Shown in pieces: positions 1 through 10,552 of a stretch of 64,000 bases of DNA. The stretch covers positions 9,999,657 to 10,063,656 of the forward strand of contig NC_039482.1 of NCBI RefSeq assembly GCF_003590095.1, given 5' to 3'. Source of the stretch: Trichoplusia ni. Lineage: Eukaryota; Arthropoda; Insecta; Lepidoptera; Noctuidae. The notes under the pieces are model-generated. The model did no database searches. It saw only the letters and a list, made by a program, of their open reading frames with translations, and was not told the DNA's origin. The position numbers were made by a program, and so were the translations under genes. Position 1 is the first letter of the stretch, and every line of letters starts with the position of its first letter.

Positions 1-1451
1 ACTATTTTAGAGGTTCACGAGGTTCCACTTAGTGACCTTCTTTATCAAGGTCCAATGATGCAGTTAAAGCCTTCGCCTATGCTATTTAGTACTTACATAT
101 ATCAGTTGACCCCTTCACAAATGATCAGTTCAAATGGTGGGTTCGTAAAAATGCTGACTATCCCCTCTCCCTCCCCCCAGAGCGCTCGTCGCCGTGTGTA
201 GTGGTGGGGTCGGGCGTGAGCGCGGCGGACGGCGTGCGGCTGCTGCGCGCGCGCGGCCTGCACGCGCACCACCTGCACCGCACGCCCGCCGACGGACTCG
301 CCCGGCTCGCGCCCGCCGCCTACCCGGACTACTGCCAGGTACGGACGGTAAACTAGACATAACTGTGAAGAGTTAATGCTTGAATATGCCAAGCGATGTA
401 AATCACAAAGAAAAGGCTTATATTAGCCCAAGGTGTCAGCTAACTCTATCAAAAGTATCCAATTATTTGAGGCGTGAAAAGTAAAAAAAAAACACATACA
501 ATTTTTAACTAAGATATGTAATTTTTTTTATAAAAGAAAAACGACTCCCGCACTAAGAAATTCAATCCTTGTGTCGCGGGGTGTTTCATAAACATACAAT
601 TCACATGCACAATACGTGGCATAATCTTTTCTGATTCTCAACTCACTCATTCCTTCACATTGCAGGTATACAAAATGATGTGCGACGGCCCGTCCGGCAA
701 CCACGAGAACTACACCCCGTACCCGGAGCACATGATCATAGAGGTGACCCCCGTGGCCGACGACACCAGCAATATCAACGCGGACGACCTCGAGGAGCTG
801 GCCCTAGGCCTCAAGCGGGTCAAACTCCTCAACCTCAACACCAAAGAGGTCACAGAACTAGAAACCAGACTCATCGGAGTCTTCATCGGCTCCAAACCAG
901 ACCTCTCCTTCCTACAGACCAACTTCCTAGACTGCATCGACATCAAAATGGATTGCACAAAATGCAACGAAGAATCCAAAGTGAAACGGAAGATAGAAGA
1001 GAAACAAAGCTTCCTCAAAAACCACTGGCACTACATCAAATCTATGTTAGGACAGAGCATCCAGAGTTGCAAGTCGAGATACCTCAATTACTCCGAAATC
1101 AATGGCAACACTGACACGAAATGCGAAGTACCGGACTGTAACAAACTTAGGAAGAACGGTATGATCGATAAATGTCAAATCATTCCTTATTCGGATGAAA
1201 AAGAGGAGACAGTGCAATGTTCTTGCGACTCTATGAATCCTTATGTGTCTGGGCTAGGGTTTGGTATTGACCCTAAGAAGGCTGTGGATGGGAGGAACAA
1301 CCCTATAGCTATAGACAAGAGTAGCCACGAGGTCCTGAACGCGCCGGCGGGGCTGTACGCGCTGGGCCCGCTCACGGCGGACAACTTCGTGCGCTTCATC
1401 CCGGGCGGCGCGCTCGCGCTCGTCGCGCACATGCACCAGAATAAACACTGA
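1..1451 (+). CDS. Oxidative stress-induced growth inhibitor (OSGIN) homologue, 3' part
   Basis: This is the C-terminal part of an OSGIN1/2-type FAD/NAD(P)-binding protein, a family linked to oxidative-stress response and growth inhibition. The exons I can support are 181-338 and 666-1451. A probable exon at 1-49 joins in the correct phase (one base before the intron, two after) and reads VHEVPLSDLLYQ, which fits the segment before the Rossmann motif in this family. The second exon has the dinucleotide-binding motif VVVGSGVSAAD. The last exon starts VYKMM, contains IGSKPDLSFL, and ends with the family signature GLYALGPLTADNFVRFIPGGALA. Acceptors are preceded by clear pyrimidine tracts. Between PDLSFL and the C-terminal block sits a cysteine-rich stretch of about 110 residues (nt 915-1250) that is absent from the human proteins as I know them. 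The 5' part of the gene lies outside the window. A polyadenylation signal AATAAA is at 1502. Family assignment is firm; the exon at 1-49 is tentative. Confidence 0.88.
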
Positions 1452-2554
1452 CTTGCCATAACCACTAATGTGATTGCAATACTTAATTTTGTTTTTTTTA
1501 CAATAAATTATTTTTTATACCCGGCTTTTGGATTTTATTTCCTAACTATGCGCATGGAACACTTGTGTTAAATTTACTGAACATATAATTCTTTATAGAT
1601 GGTCTATCACATAACACAATGTGCAGTAAATAAATATTACTCGTAACTAAAATTCACACATACAGAAAAACATCTTTTTAACTCAAAATCAACAGGCCAT
1701 AATAACAATATGATAGGAAAGTGGGGAAAGTAAAAACTAATTATCAAATCAAACAATATATTTGCATACATAATTTCTCCTTAGCTATGATATCCTTTTA
1801 CACATTGAAGCAACACAAGTAACTGATTAACTACACAATTGACTTGAATTAAATGCGATTTGTATACAATAGAAACAAAATATAGATTTAATCAATATTA
1901 TTAAAAATATACAAAATTAACGTTGATATTTCATACATTAAATATCAATTACACTTAAGTAACTTAAATATGATTCTGTAACTTCAGCAATATTACCGAT
2001 TGTTATTATTTACCAGTTCTCTGGTACTATGTTTAAAGTTCGTATGCCATTTAAATCTACGAATAACTACTTATGTACTACACATCAATAACTCACTAAT
2101 TCCGTAGTTATTTCGAATGATAATAGGAAATTAAAGTAGCCATAATGTTTGCTACCGATTATACCACAATTTGCCCTAATTAATTTATAGAGATTCAATA
2201 AACTCCTGAAACTTGAAACATATATGTACTAAACCACTTTTAGCATAAGCATGAGATTTAGAATAATTTATAAAAATGATAAAATGAATCTTTTAGTAAA
2301 TGTAAGCCCTAATAGATATGACATCCCTTTTTAAAAAGTACGAATAGATATTTTTGGCAGTCTTGTTGCGAAGTGTAGTCAAATACTATGTATTTTAAGG
2401 TTTTATACATAACAATTTGTTTTATTCTCATATATTTTTTTAACCATCTATTTAATGTAGATATAATTAATGTAAACTTCCGGCAGTGGTTGATAAAACA
2501 GATGATAAACACGCCCACACCTGCTGTTATAATCATTATGTTCGAGCTACAACA
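1452..2554. other. 3' UTR of the OSGIN homologue and AT-rich intergenic DNA
   Basis: AATAAA at 1502-1507, about 50 bp after the stop, is the likely polyadenylation signal. Beyond it the sequence is AT-rich with no coding pattern that I can see. Confidence 0.6.
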
Positions 2555-2773
2555 GGGACCCGATACTGCTGTTTACAGCGGCTGATGAATAAATGTAAAT
2601 TAAGCATTATTCCTACACAATAATTAGAAATTCAGTACCGGTTGGTACACTCAACATCAATACGTATTTCCAATTATTGTGTTGGCAAAATGCTGAAGCA
2701 AATAGGAGTAACTTCAAATTTAATCCAATTGACATTCATTCATCGGCCTTTGCAAATAGCAGAATTGGGGCCC
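2555..2773. mobile_element. MITE-like palindromic element, copy 1
   Basis: The two ends are imperfect inverted repeats of about 90-100 bp. The left end reads GGGACCCGATACTGCTG, and the reverse complement of the right end reads GGGCCCCAATTCTGCTA. Both arms continue through a 'GGCCGATGAA'-like block and end near 'CACAATAATT'. There is no coding capacity. Related copies occur at 10428-11625 (split by another element) and 28169-28641. I call it MITE-like because of its size and terminal inverted repeats; its class and target duplication are unresolved. Confidence 0.6.
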
Positions 2774-4224
2774 ACGCATACTGCACCACGTACACGATAC
2801 CTACGTCATATCGCAATGGAGCAGAAGTCCGAGAATGTAACCCATGACCCGAACGCAGGCCGAACGATTTGTCAGCGAGTTATTTAGGTCGCTCCAAGAA
2901 AAGACGTGACGAGTATTGTAAGAAACAGAGATAAAATCCGCCGAATATATATTCCACGACATTAAATGACCTATTTTATTAATTACTCTCTTACTTATGG
3001 TGTTTTAGAAACAGCATAGGCCTAGGGTGGGATAAACTCTAAGCAGCAGAGGTTATATACGAAAAGACAAAGAAGGCCTATTACGAAACAACGTATTCTT
3101 CAAGTGGCATGATGCTTACATGATTATAGCCTACAATAGATTGCTTGCTAAAGATATTAAATTACATAACTATAATATGAAGACCTTTCAATTATAGGCA
3201 GTGTGTAACATTACTTTTGTGCCAATATTGTGCGTTTTAATGAATTGCAAAGCCATAAAATTAGAGTTACCATAATATAAAGACACTAACTCAATACACA
3301 GAAATTTACTTAAACAAAAAAAGAAAAACTTAATTTTGAGTGATTTTGTCTCACTAATGTTCTACAGTGGCAATAACTATCTAAAGAAAACAATTTTTTT
3401 CCAAGAAATACAATAAGAACCTAAGAAAAGGTGTTTAATGAAAAATGTAGAAGAGAAAATAGATTTTACTATATACACACAAAAGCTATGTCTTAGACCT
3501 AACAATGAAATAAAACCCAATTAATATATAGAAAAACAGTTAAAAGGTTTCAGAATAAATTTGTAGATTTTTTTAAAAGGTTTATAACAGGCAGTGATAC
3601 ATATAACTTGGTCCTATTTTTAAGTAGTTAAATTTAGTTCCTAATCCTAAGTGAATGTTTATGATCTTACTATAAAGTTTATCAGTAGGAGTATTAGGAA
3701 ATTAATATGCAATATGTTACAAAGCACTTAAACTTTACAGCAACATAGAAAACAACTAACAATTTATATATCTATCTACTTAGGCCGATCAAATTTGATC
3801 ATGATAGCGTCAAAAATTTATTTTAAACACCCATAAAGGCCAATATCTTGGTTTATAACCAAAAAGTTTGAATACCACAGCACATGAGGTATAACAGTCT
3901 GACCTTTTACCTCCTTACTCTTAAATAATGATTCATATTTTGGCAAATTTAATATGGCAACTTTCATTCAATGATATTGAATTAAGTAAATATGATTACA
4001 TGATTGATAAACATTAATTAATAACAGATAGATTTAAATACACAGTTAACATGACAGTAGTTGATTTGTTAAGAAAATATACATTTATATTCTTAATTTA
4101 AATTGATTTAAGCACTTTGTGATTTCTCCGATCACTGCAGTTTCCTTATAGGGAGAGACTAGATTTATAACACATAAAAACTATAGTATTATCTTTAACA
4201 ATGTCTTTGTTAGTACTCGAGTCC
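2774..4224. other. AT-rich intergenic DNA; probable VHL 3' UTR at its right end
   Basis: No open frame with recognisable similarity. The right side lies downstream of the minus-strand VHL gene and probably contains its 3' untranslated region. Confidence 0.5.
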
Positions 4225-4335
4225 TTAATATCTTGCACCATACAACAACCTGAAAGGCTTCTTAACTGAGAAATACCACACCATGTGCAAAAATCCGGCC
4301 AGTGCTAGTAGAACTATGAACACCAGCACAAACAG
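4225..4335 (-). other. In-frame hydrophobic extension downstream of the VHL stops
   Basis: After two adjacent TGA codons (4341-4339 and 4338-4336 on the minus strand) the VHL frame stays open for 36 codons, ending in TAA at 4227-4225. The encoded peptide begins LFVLVFIVLLALAGFLHMVW and continues with a basic tail containing KKPFR. It resembles one transmembrane helix followed by a positively charged cytosolic end. It has no ATG before its hydrophobic part, so it could only be made by stop-codon readthrough, by splicing into it, or as part of another gene. It may also be non-coding, since the T/G-rich strand favours hydrophobic codons. Confidence 0.35.
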
Positions 4336-4338
4336 TCA

Positions 4339-4836
4339 TCATTCTGTGTCCACGACGACCGGAGTGCTCTGCAGGGTGCTCACCAGCTCGGCCAGCTCCC
4401 GGCTCAGCACCGCCGGCAGGTCCACGCGCGACGCCGCCTCGGGGTTCGGCAGCAAGGAGGCCAGCGTCAACATCGTCGTCCTCCGCAGAGTACGCACAGC
4501 CACAGAAATATTCCAGTTAGTTCTATACATCATACCGCCCACGTGATTTGGCGCTCTAAATATTAATTTGTTATTAATCACAAAACTCTCATTAGTAGCC
4601 GCATCAGTGAATTCCCACGGATGAGTTAAATATGAGTTGACGTCGTAAGAAGCTCCCACTTTTAAGCGAATATAATGACGTCTCACACCTTGAAAGTCCC
4701 GCCACCATACGTCCACAGGTCTAGAGGTCCGATTTGTAAAGCGAAGGTAAGCCCGATGGCTCGACTCTACCGATCTCACAACAACACTCTCACCTTTCTC
4801 GTTTACTTCATATAATAGATCTTCGTTGATAGCCAT
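4339..4836 (-). CDS. VHL: von Hippel-Lindau protein (VHL), E3 ligase substrate receptor
   Basis: The 165-residue product is an intronless VHL homologue. In this family VHL pairs with elongin B/C and cullin-2 and recognises prolyl-hydroxylated HIF-alpha for ubiquitylation. Residues about 15-100 match the beta domain (SVVVRSVESSHRAYLRFTNR onward). Counterparts of the human hydroxyproline-pocket residues are visible: Trp44/45, Tyr55, Ser68-Tyr69, His72 and Trp74 (in NSYLTHPWEF). Residues about 115-155 match the alpha domain that contacts elongin C, including LASLLPNPEAASRVDLP. The start is the first ATG of the frame; upstream in-frame codons have no ATG. Two TGA stops in tandem end the gene. It is divergent from TRAPPC2L, with 202 bp between the start codons. 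There is no long acidic N-terminal region as in the human long isoform. Confidence 0.93.
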   Translation of the reverse strand: MAINEDLLYEVNEKGESVVVRSVESSHRAYLRFTNRTSRPVDVWWRDFQGVRRHYIRLKVGASYDVNSYLTHPWEFTDAATNESFVINNKLIFRAPNHVGGMMYRTNWNISVAVRTLRRTTMLTLASLLPNPEAASRVDLPAVLSRELAELVSTLQSTPVVVDTE

Positions 4837-5038
4837 CTTTGATATGTTTGCAATAATGATGATGACCCACAAACGATCACAAATAAACGTAAATTGCGAG
4901 TTGCGGCGCACAAACGCTTTAATTACAGTGATTACACACAACTACATCGCGCACTGCCATTTCAAAAATTCCCGCGGAGTACATCGAAACGTCAATCGCG
5001 GTGTTTCCTAGGACACTTCCGTCGATTTTTAGTCAACA
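4837..5038. promoter_or_regulatory. Probable bidirectional promoter of VHL and TRAPPC2L
   Basis: Only 202 bp separate the divergent start codons, so both 5' UTRs and promoters must lie here or overlap. It contains an E2F-like TTCCCGCG (about 4970) and an ETS-like CACTTCCG (about 5012), both common in housekeeping promoters. I see no TATA box. Function is inferred from geometry and motifs. Confidence 0.6.
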
Positions 5039-6303
5039 ATGGCTGTGTGCGTAGCAGTTATCGGCAAAGATGTAAGTTCTTTCACACAATATTTGTATTT
5101 TAACGTTGATACTCGCAGCCAAACAATGTTCCAGTCTCAGTATGATTGATTTACACTTTAAATTGCTACTTTTCAGCAAGAATAATGCAATGAATTCAAA
5201 ATAAAGATTCTGTGTGTTTTGGACACGTCACTTTTGCATGACATCATTTGTTTTGTTTAGGAACTGTCGCGATTAATTTTACCATAAATCATAGACAATG
5301 TGGGAGGAAATTATTAAGTTACCCCTAAAGTTAATTAAATTGCATTGTTTTAAATGTAAAAATATACACAATTCCAGAACTCTCCGTTATATATCGGTGG
5401 CATTGGAAATGACACGAGTACTGACAACGAGCTTTCGCGTCAGTGGCTCGTCCACACGGCACTCGACGCTCTGGAAGAGAGACTTGCTTCAACCAACACT
5501 AACAACTCGGGCGCTAACTCCAACACCTCGCGGACTGATCTGAGAGACCTGTATCTGGGACTGCTGTATTCGACGGATACACACAAAATGTAAATCATAC
5601 TCTCTTCTTAAGTATCTCAAAAACCTGCTGCCGATTTATGCAGTTTATTAATAAATTTTGGACTAATTACAAGAACTGTGTTGAAACTTTGCTATATTAT
5701 TAGATATTATTAGCTTAAAATGAATGATGAAATTTACTCAAGTTTCTGTAAATTTTTCATTTTTTCTACTCTGCATCACTAATATTTGACTTCATTAGTT
5801 ACGGCTACGTGACGAACACGCGTATCAAGCTGGTGCTGGTGACCAGCTCGACGTCTCCGAGCGGCTCCAACATCCGCGACGCTGAGGTCCGCACGGCGCT
5901 GCGCCGGCTGCACGCGCTCTACGCTGACGCCATCTGCAACCCCTTCCATCTGCCTGGAGATCAAATCACTTCGGCGTAAGTATCATGTATTGCTTTTTGA
6001 GTGGTTATTCAAACATTTATATAAAAACAAGATTTTTCATAATTCGTTTTATAAATAGTTTTGTTCGGTAATCTCTGTACCTGCAAGGTTAAAACATAAT
6101 CTCACTATGTACTTAAGTCATTTATTTAAACTAGCTACCTACCTACGGCAACTACTGAGTAAAATGTCAAAATACGATAAATAGCACCCAGATTAGCCCA
6201 TTCTTTATCGCCAGTGAAAATATCTTAAACTAACCTATTTATTATTTTAATTTCCAGAAAATTCGACAAACAAGTGAAGAACATAATGGTCAACAACGTT
6301 TAA
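5039..6303 (+). CDS. TRAPPC2L: Trafficking protein particle complex subunit 2-like (TRAPPC2L)
   Basis: Four exons, 5039-5071, 5378-5589, 5799-5975 and 6258-6303, join in phase to encode 155 residues. All introns have GT-AG ends. The product is a small longin-fold subunit of the TRAPP complex, which acts in vesicle tethering at the ER-Golgi and Golgi. The N-terminus MAVCVAVIGKDNSPLYI, the central LRDLYLGLLYSTDTHKIYGYVTN and the ICNPFHLPGDQI motif match the human protein closely. Between the N-terminal helix (ALDALEERL) and RDLYLG there is an Asn/Ser/Thr-rich insert of about 15 residues, which explains most of the excess over the 140-residue human protein. A likely polyadenylation signal ATTAAA is at 6430. 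The start is the first ATG and gives the conserved N-terminus. Confidence 0.95.
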
Positions 6304-6806
6304 TTTTCCTAACAAGAACAACGGATAGCAATGTATAATTTTCTTAATCTCTAGCTAAATAATTAGCACGTATTATAATTTTAATGTTAAGTTATTCTAC
6401 ATTATTATGTATGACTGTTTAAATGCTTTATTAAACCCAATGTACTAGTATTGTATTGTGTTATTGCAACCAGCGAGTTTTTAAGTACGTATGACGCTAA
6501 TTTATTAACTTAAAATTTACCCCCATAAAAGGTAAAGCAACGTGTGTTTGTTGGCAACATTGGTACCATAAACAAAAATTGCGTTTAGTTATTTCCCGCC
6601 AGTAAGTCACAGAATGAAAATCAATTGTACCTGTGAATAATATTTTCTTTTGAAGTTTTATTTAATTCTGGCATAGTTATATTGTTTTAAACTATATTTA
6701 TATTTAATAATATATATCTTTATGTTCTATAAATAGCGTAATTTAAATTAAGGTGCTTAATAATTAAACGTAGTAACATACAAACTCAAAAACTTTGACG
6801 TGACGT
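6304..6806. other. TRAPPC2L 3' UTR and intergenic spacer
   Basis: Contains ATTAAA (6430-6435) for TRAPPC2L and, further right, an E2F-like TTTCCCGCC (about 6593) that may belong to the RpS20 promoter. No gene is visible. Confidence 0.5.
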
Positions 6807-6914
6807 TTAGTTATCGTTCTCTTTCTTTCATTAAGAAGTGAAGCTGTGCTCCGGTTCAGCGCTGAGCAATTTTATTTCGGAAATTGTTTATCTCGACCGG
6901 AATATCGCAACAAA
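6807..6914 (+). promoter_or_regulatory. RpS20 promoter / 5' UTR with TOP-like pyrimidine tract
   Basis: A pyrimidine run, TTCTCTTTCTTTC (about 6817-6829), lies roughly 90 bp upstream of the start codon. Ribosomal protein mRNAs typically start at such a 5' TOP tract, which couples their translation to growth signalling. The exact start site is inferred. Confidence 0.45.
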
Positions 6915-8428
6915 ATGGTAAGACACCTCACTTAGTATTAAAACAATATTGTTTTCACAATTTCTCCATCTTATAGATATTGTAAATTAGACTTGGTGAA
7001 TGTAAGGTTATGTTTGCACGTGTCAGCGCATATTCCCGCCCGATTTTTGTTTTTATTACTATTTTTCGTGTGTTATTACATCCCTAAACATTCGAAATCA
7101 TTATGAAGCACGTTGATAACATGTTTTCTGCAAATGGTAAGTCTTGGTTTTCTGCTAGAGATCCAAAGCGCTTAGCACTCAGCAAATTGCCAGAAAATTT
7201 AAGTTTTTCTCCAGATGCATTTAAATTATAGTGCTTAACCTGTGCTATTAAGTAGTTGTTTCAATGTGTACACGTAACCGTTTCAAAATTAGGGCTATTT
7301 AAGTATAGTTACTACCCACTCTAATTATGGGTACACTCATAACTTATTATTTACGTTCTGGTTTCCAGGCAGCCGCCGTTGTGTCAGGCAAGGACATCGA
7401 GAAGCCCCAGGCTGAGATCTCGCCCATCCACCGCATCAGGATCACCCTGACCTCGCGCAACGTCCGCTCCCTGGAGAAGGTGTGCGCTGACCTCATCAAC
7501 GGAGCCAAGAAACAGAAGCTCCGTGTTAAGGTGGGTTTTATTTTAATTTATTCGTAGAAAAGGTAAAACTGTTACCAATGGAGTAATTTATAAATATGCT
7601 TATAACTGCCAAGTCACCAAACTTTACAACTGGATAGACCAGCCAGTTTGGCCCAACATTTGGACAAAAAAGCTGGACTCCCAAATTTATTGAAAGTCAT
7701 AAATAAAATGTTATGTCAGTCTAACAAAATTCATACAATGTTTAACTCTACCGGACATGCCAATAAAAAGCTTAACAATGTCTGGCTTTATCTGGATGCC
7801 TGCTCAGATGGGTTTTAAATTATTTGCACTAGATGAAGACACAGCATGTAATATACAGTTGTGTTCACCAAAATGGTGCTAAATTATACTAGACTCTCAA
7901 AAGTGCTTTATGTAAGTCTCCACACTGCATATTGTTCATTAGAGAGTAACAATTATACAACACAAGTTGTAATACATCCTATTTTACCCTTATAGTATGA
8001 GTGTTGTTTCTATTCTAGAATCCAATTAACATTTAAATAATTTGAACTAATGATGATACTAGTGGGGAAAAAAATTCCCCTGCAACAAGATAATTTAACA
8101 ACACTCCAACTTGGTAGACAGACTCCCTGTTCAGCACTTGTCATAATAATATATTCTCCAAACCAACTCATGTGTAAGGTTGCTTTGACAAACACTTCTA
8201 ACAAAACACCTATCATTTCAGGGACCCGTCCGCATGCCAACCAAGATCCTCCGCATCACCACCCGTAAGACCCCTTGTGGTGAAGGTTCCAAGACCTGGG
8301 ACAGGTTCCAGATGCGCATCCACAAGCGTGTGATCGACCTGCACTCACCCTCTGAGATCGTGAAGCAGATCACCTCCATCAACATCGAGCCTGGTGTAGA
8401 GGTCGAGGTCACCATCGCCGACGCGTAG
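6915..8428 (+). CDS. RpS20: 40S ribosomal protein S20 (uS10)
   Basis: Three coding exons, 6915-6917, 7369-7530 and 8222-8428, encode 123 residues. The first coding exon holds only the ATG, then GT; the intron therefore follows codon 1. The product is the small-subunit head protein uS10. Family blocks IHRIRITLTSRNVRSLEKVC, GPVRMPTKILRITTRKTPCG and the C-terminus PGVEVEVTIADA are almost identical to the human protein; only the N-terminal 15-20 residues differ. Codon use in the exons is GC-rich against AT-rich introns, as expected for a highly expressed gene. There is no AATAAA just after the stop; the variant AATATA at 8441 is the likely polyadenylation signal. Confidence 0.97.
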
Positions 8429-9566
8429 GCACAACTGCCTAATATATTTTATTAAGAAATTCTGGTGTTTTATTTCTGTCTTAATGCCAATACTGTTGTT
8501 CATGCTTAATCCTTCTTTATTGCGATAGATTTTGTAGTAGTTCAAGTAGTTAATACCACAAAACTCTATCTTTAGAATATACTAGTAGAGTAATCAGATG
8601 CTATTGCTTAGACCATTTAAAATAGGCATGATTGAAGAAAATCCTGGTATACATGGCATGGATACATAGCAGTGTCAAAATAAAACAAAATGTTCTGTAA
8701 AAGATTGAAATCAAAGTATTCTGTATGCTGGAACTTTGAAATTTATCATGCATGAAGTGCGTAAATTAACCAACGATCTAGATACAGAAGGCAATTTTGT
8801 GCACATTAACTCCTAACCATGAGCAGCGATGAACTAGTCAAACATATTAGTTCGGTTACTTCAGACACAGATGGCGCTGTTATTTTATAGTCAGACTAAA
8901 GTTTAAACACGATGTGTAAAACGCATTTTTTTTGTTATTCAATTATTATATTGTAATCACACTATATTTTTAGATTTAGTCCAGTCTACTTTTCAAATAA
9001 TTCGACGAGGTTTCTATAACACTTAGGTAGCTTGTTACATTCTGTGACTTCGCGGTTGGCTAAGAAGTGTTTCCAGGGGTTGCATTAGGATGGCGTCTTC
9101 GATTATTTCTAAAAATTAGATGACAATTCTCATTTCAAGTGTACAAACTTTCAATTCTGGAAACATATTGTAACTGCCAGTGAGAATTTTATGTTTACGG
9201 TTCAATAAAGTTTTTCCTGTGTCTGCGATCAGAGAAGTCTTGCTAAGATCTTTCAATCGTTGCTCGTACGTTGTTTTCTTCAATATTCCAAGAACATTCG
9301 TTTCCTTTCTATATATATTTTCCAGAAGTCCGATACATAAGTTTTAATATTAGATTTCAGCAAACTTTTCCCAAGCTAACGTATGTTGCAATTTTAACAG
9401 CTTCATCTGAAGGCTATCATGTTTGTTATCACTCTACGAGGACAAAACCGAGGGAAAAATCTAATAACTGCATAAGTGCTCACTGCCCATTGACATTTGT
9501 CTACCTTTCAGAAGCTAATAGTCCAACAACTTCCCTCCATCTATTGTGTAACTGTCATTTCTCAGA
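8429..9566. other. Intergenic region after RpS20
   Basis: Apart from the probable RpS20 polyadenylation signal I see no coding gene or clear repeat here. Confidence 0.5.
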
Positions 9567-10427
9567 ACGACAAGCATCAGGCCAAATGGAGTAATTCCTA
9601 TTGTGCTTGCATCCTTCCTACAAGACCTCGTTACTGCGACCTCCGTTGTGACACAGCCAGAAATAGCGCGATGATCACAACGCCTGGTGCCAGGCCACGC
9701 TGGTACCTAGTTGATATCGTAAGTTACAAATTGCTTCCACGCATGACGTTGTAAGGAACCAAGATTGTAAACAAATCTTAAATGTGGAAATGATGAAGTA
9801 CCTAGCTAAATTGTTTTTACAGTATTTCACGAAGTTTCACGAAATGGCACGGCAGGGCTAATAATGCAGGTGCAGGCAATGTAGCCCAGTGGGCCCATTC
9901 TGCTTTTCTATTAACGAATTTGGGTCATTCCTTTTATTAAAATTCATGAATACATCCATCCAGTACTTATAAAAACAAACATTTGCAAAAAGCAATCAAA
10001 TTGATTGCTCACGCATAATGCGCTCCCCAAAAAAACAGTCATGTTTCCTAATTTATCAGATTACGTTTATAGAAACAAAAAAACGTAAACAGGTGAAAAA
10101 AACACGCTATGTTGTTTGCAATCAGTATCGTATTTATTACAATGGATATAAAGTTTATATTCGTTCAGTTTCAAAATCGCGTGTGATAACGAAGTTAGCG
10201 GTTTTGTCGATTCCCATAATATGGCTGTACTGTTTAAATAACCTTTTTGTGACTGTGACCTACATAACGCAAATATGTAAAAACAATAATAAATTAATGG
10301 CCCACAATAATAATAACGTTTCGCACATAATGACCAGAATAAGAAAAAGTAAGTAACATTTCCGGCCTGGCTGTATAATCAATTTCTTAGGCCTACGAAT
10401 CTTATGAGTAGATGTGTTTTTAGTGGC

Positions 10428-10552
10428 CTGAATTACAGCGGTATTCGCCATGCGTTTATTTGTTTCAAATTGTTTTCTTACGTATTAAATGACATTATAC
10501 GTCTACCTTATTCCTATTCTCTCACGCATTTTGTTAACACAATAATTGGAAA
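10428..10552. mobile_element. Left half of a MITE-like element (copy 2), split by the Penelope-like insertion
   Basis: The inner end (TTCCTATTCTC, then CGCATTTTGTTAACACAATA) matches the inner arm of the palindromic family seen at 2555-2773 and 28169-28641. The outer end is diverged. Its inner 14 bases (10539-10552) recur exactly at 11467-11480 on the other side of the Penelope-like fragment. Confidence 0.5.

Noticed and set aside
4837..4941. N-terminal extension of VHL
   Set aside because: The frame is open but has no ATG before 4836, and the extra residues look nothing like VHL.
7531..8221. Box C/D snoRNA in RpS20 intron 2
   Set aside because: An ATGATGA C-box-like sequence is at about 8049, but no CTGA D box follows at a suitable distance.
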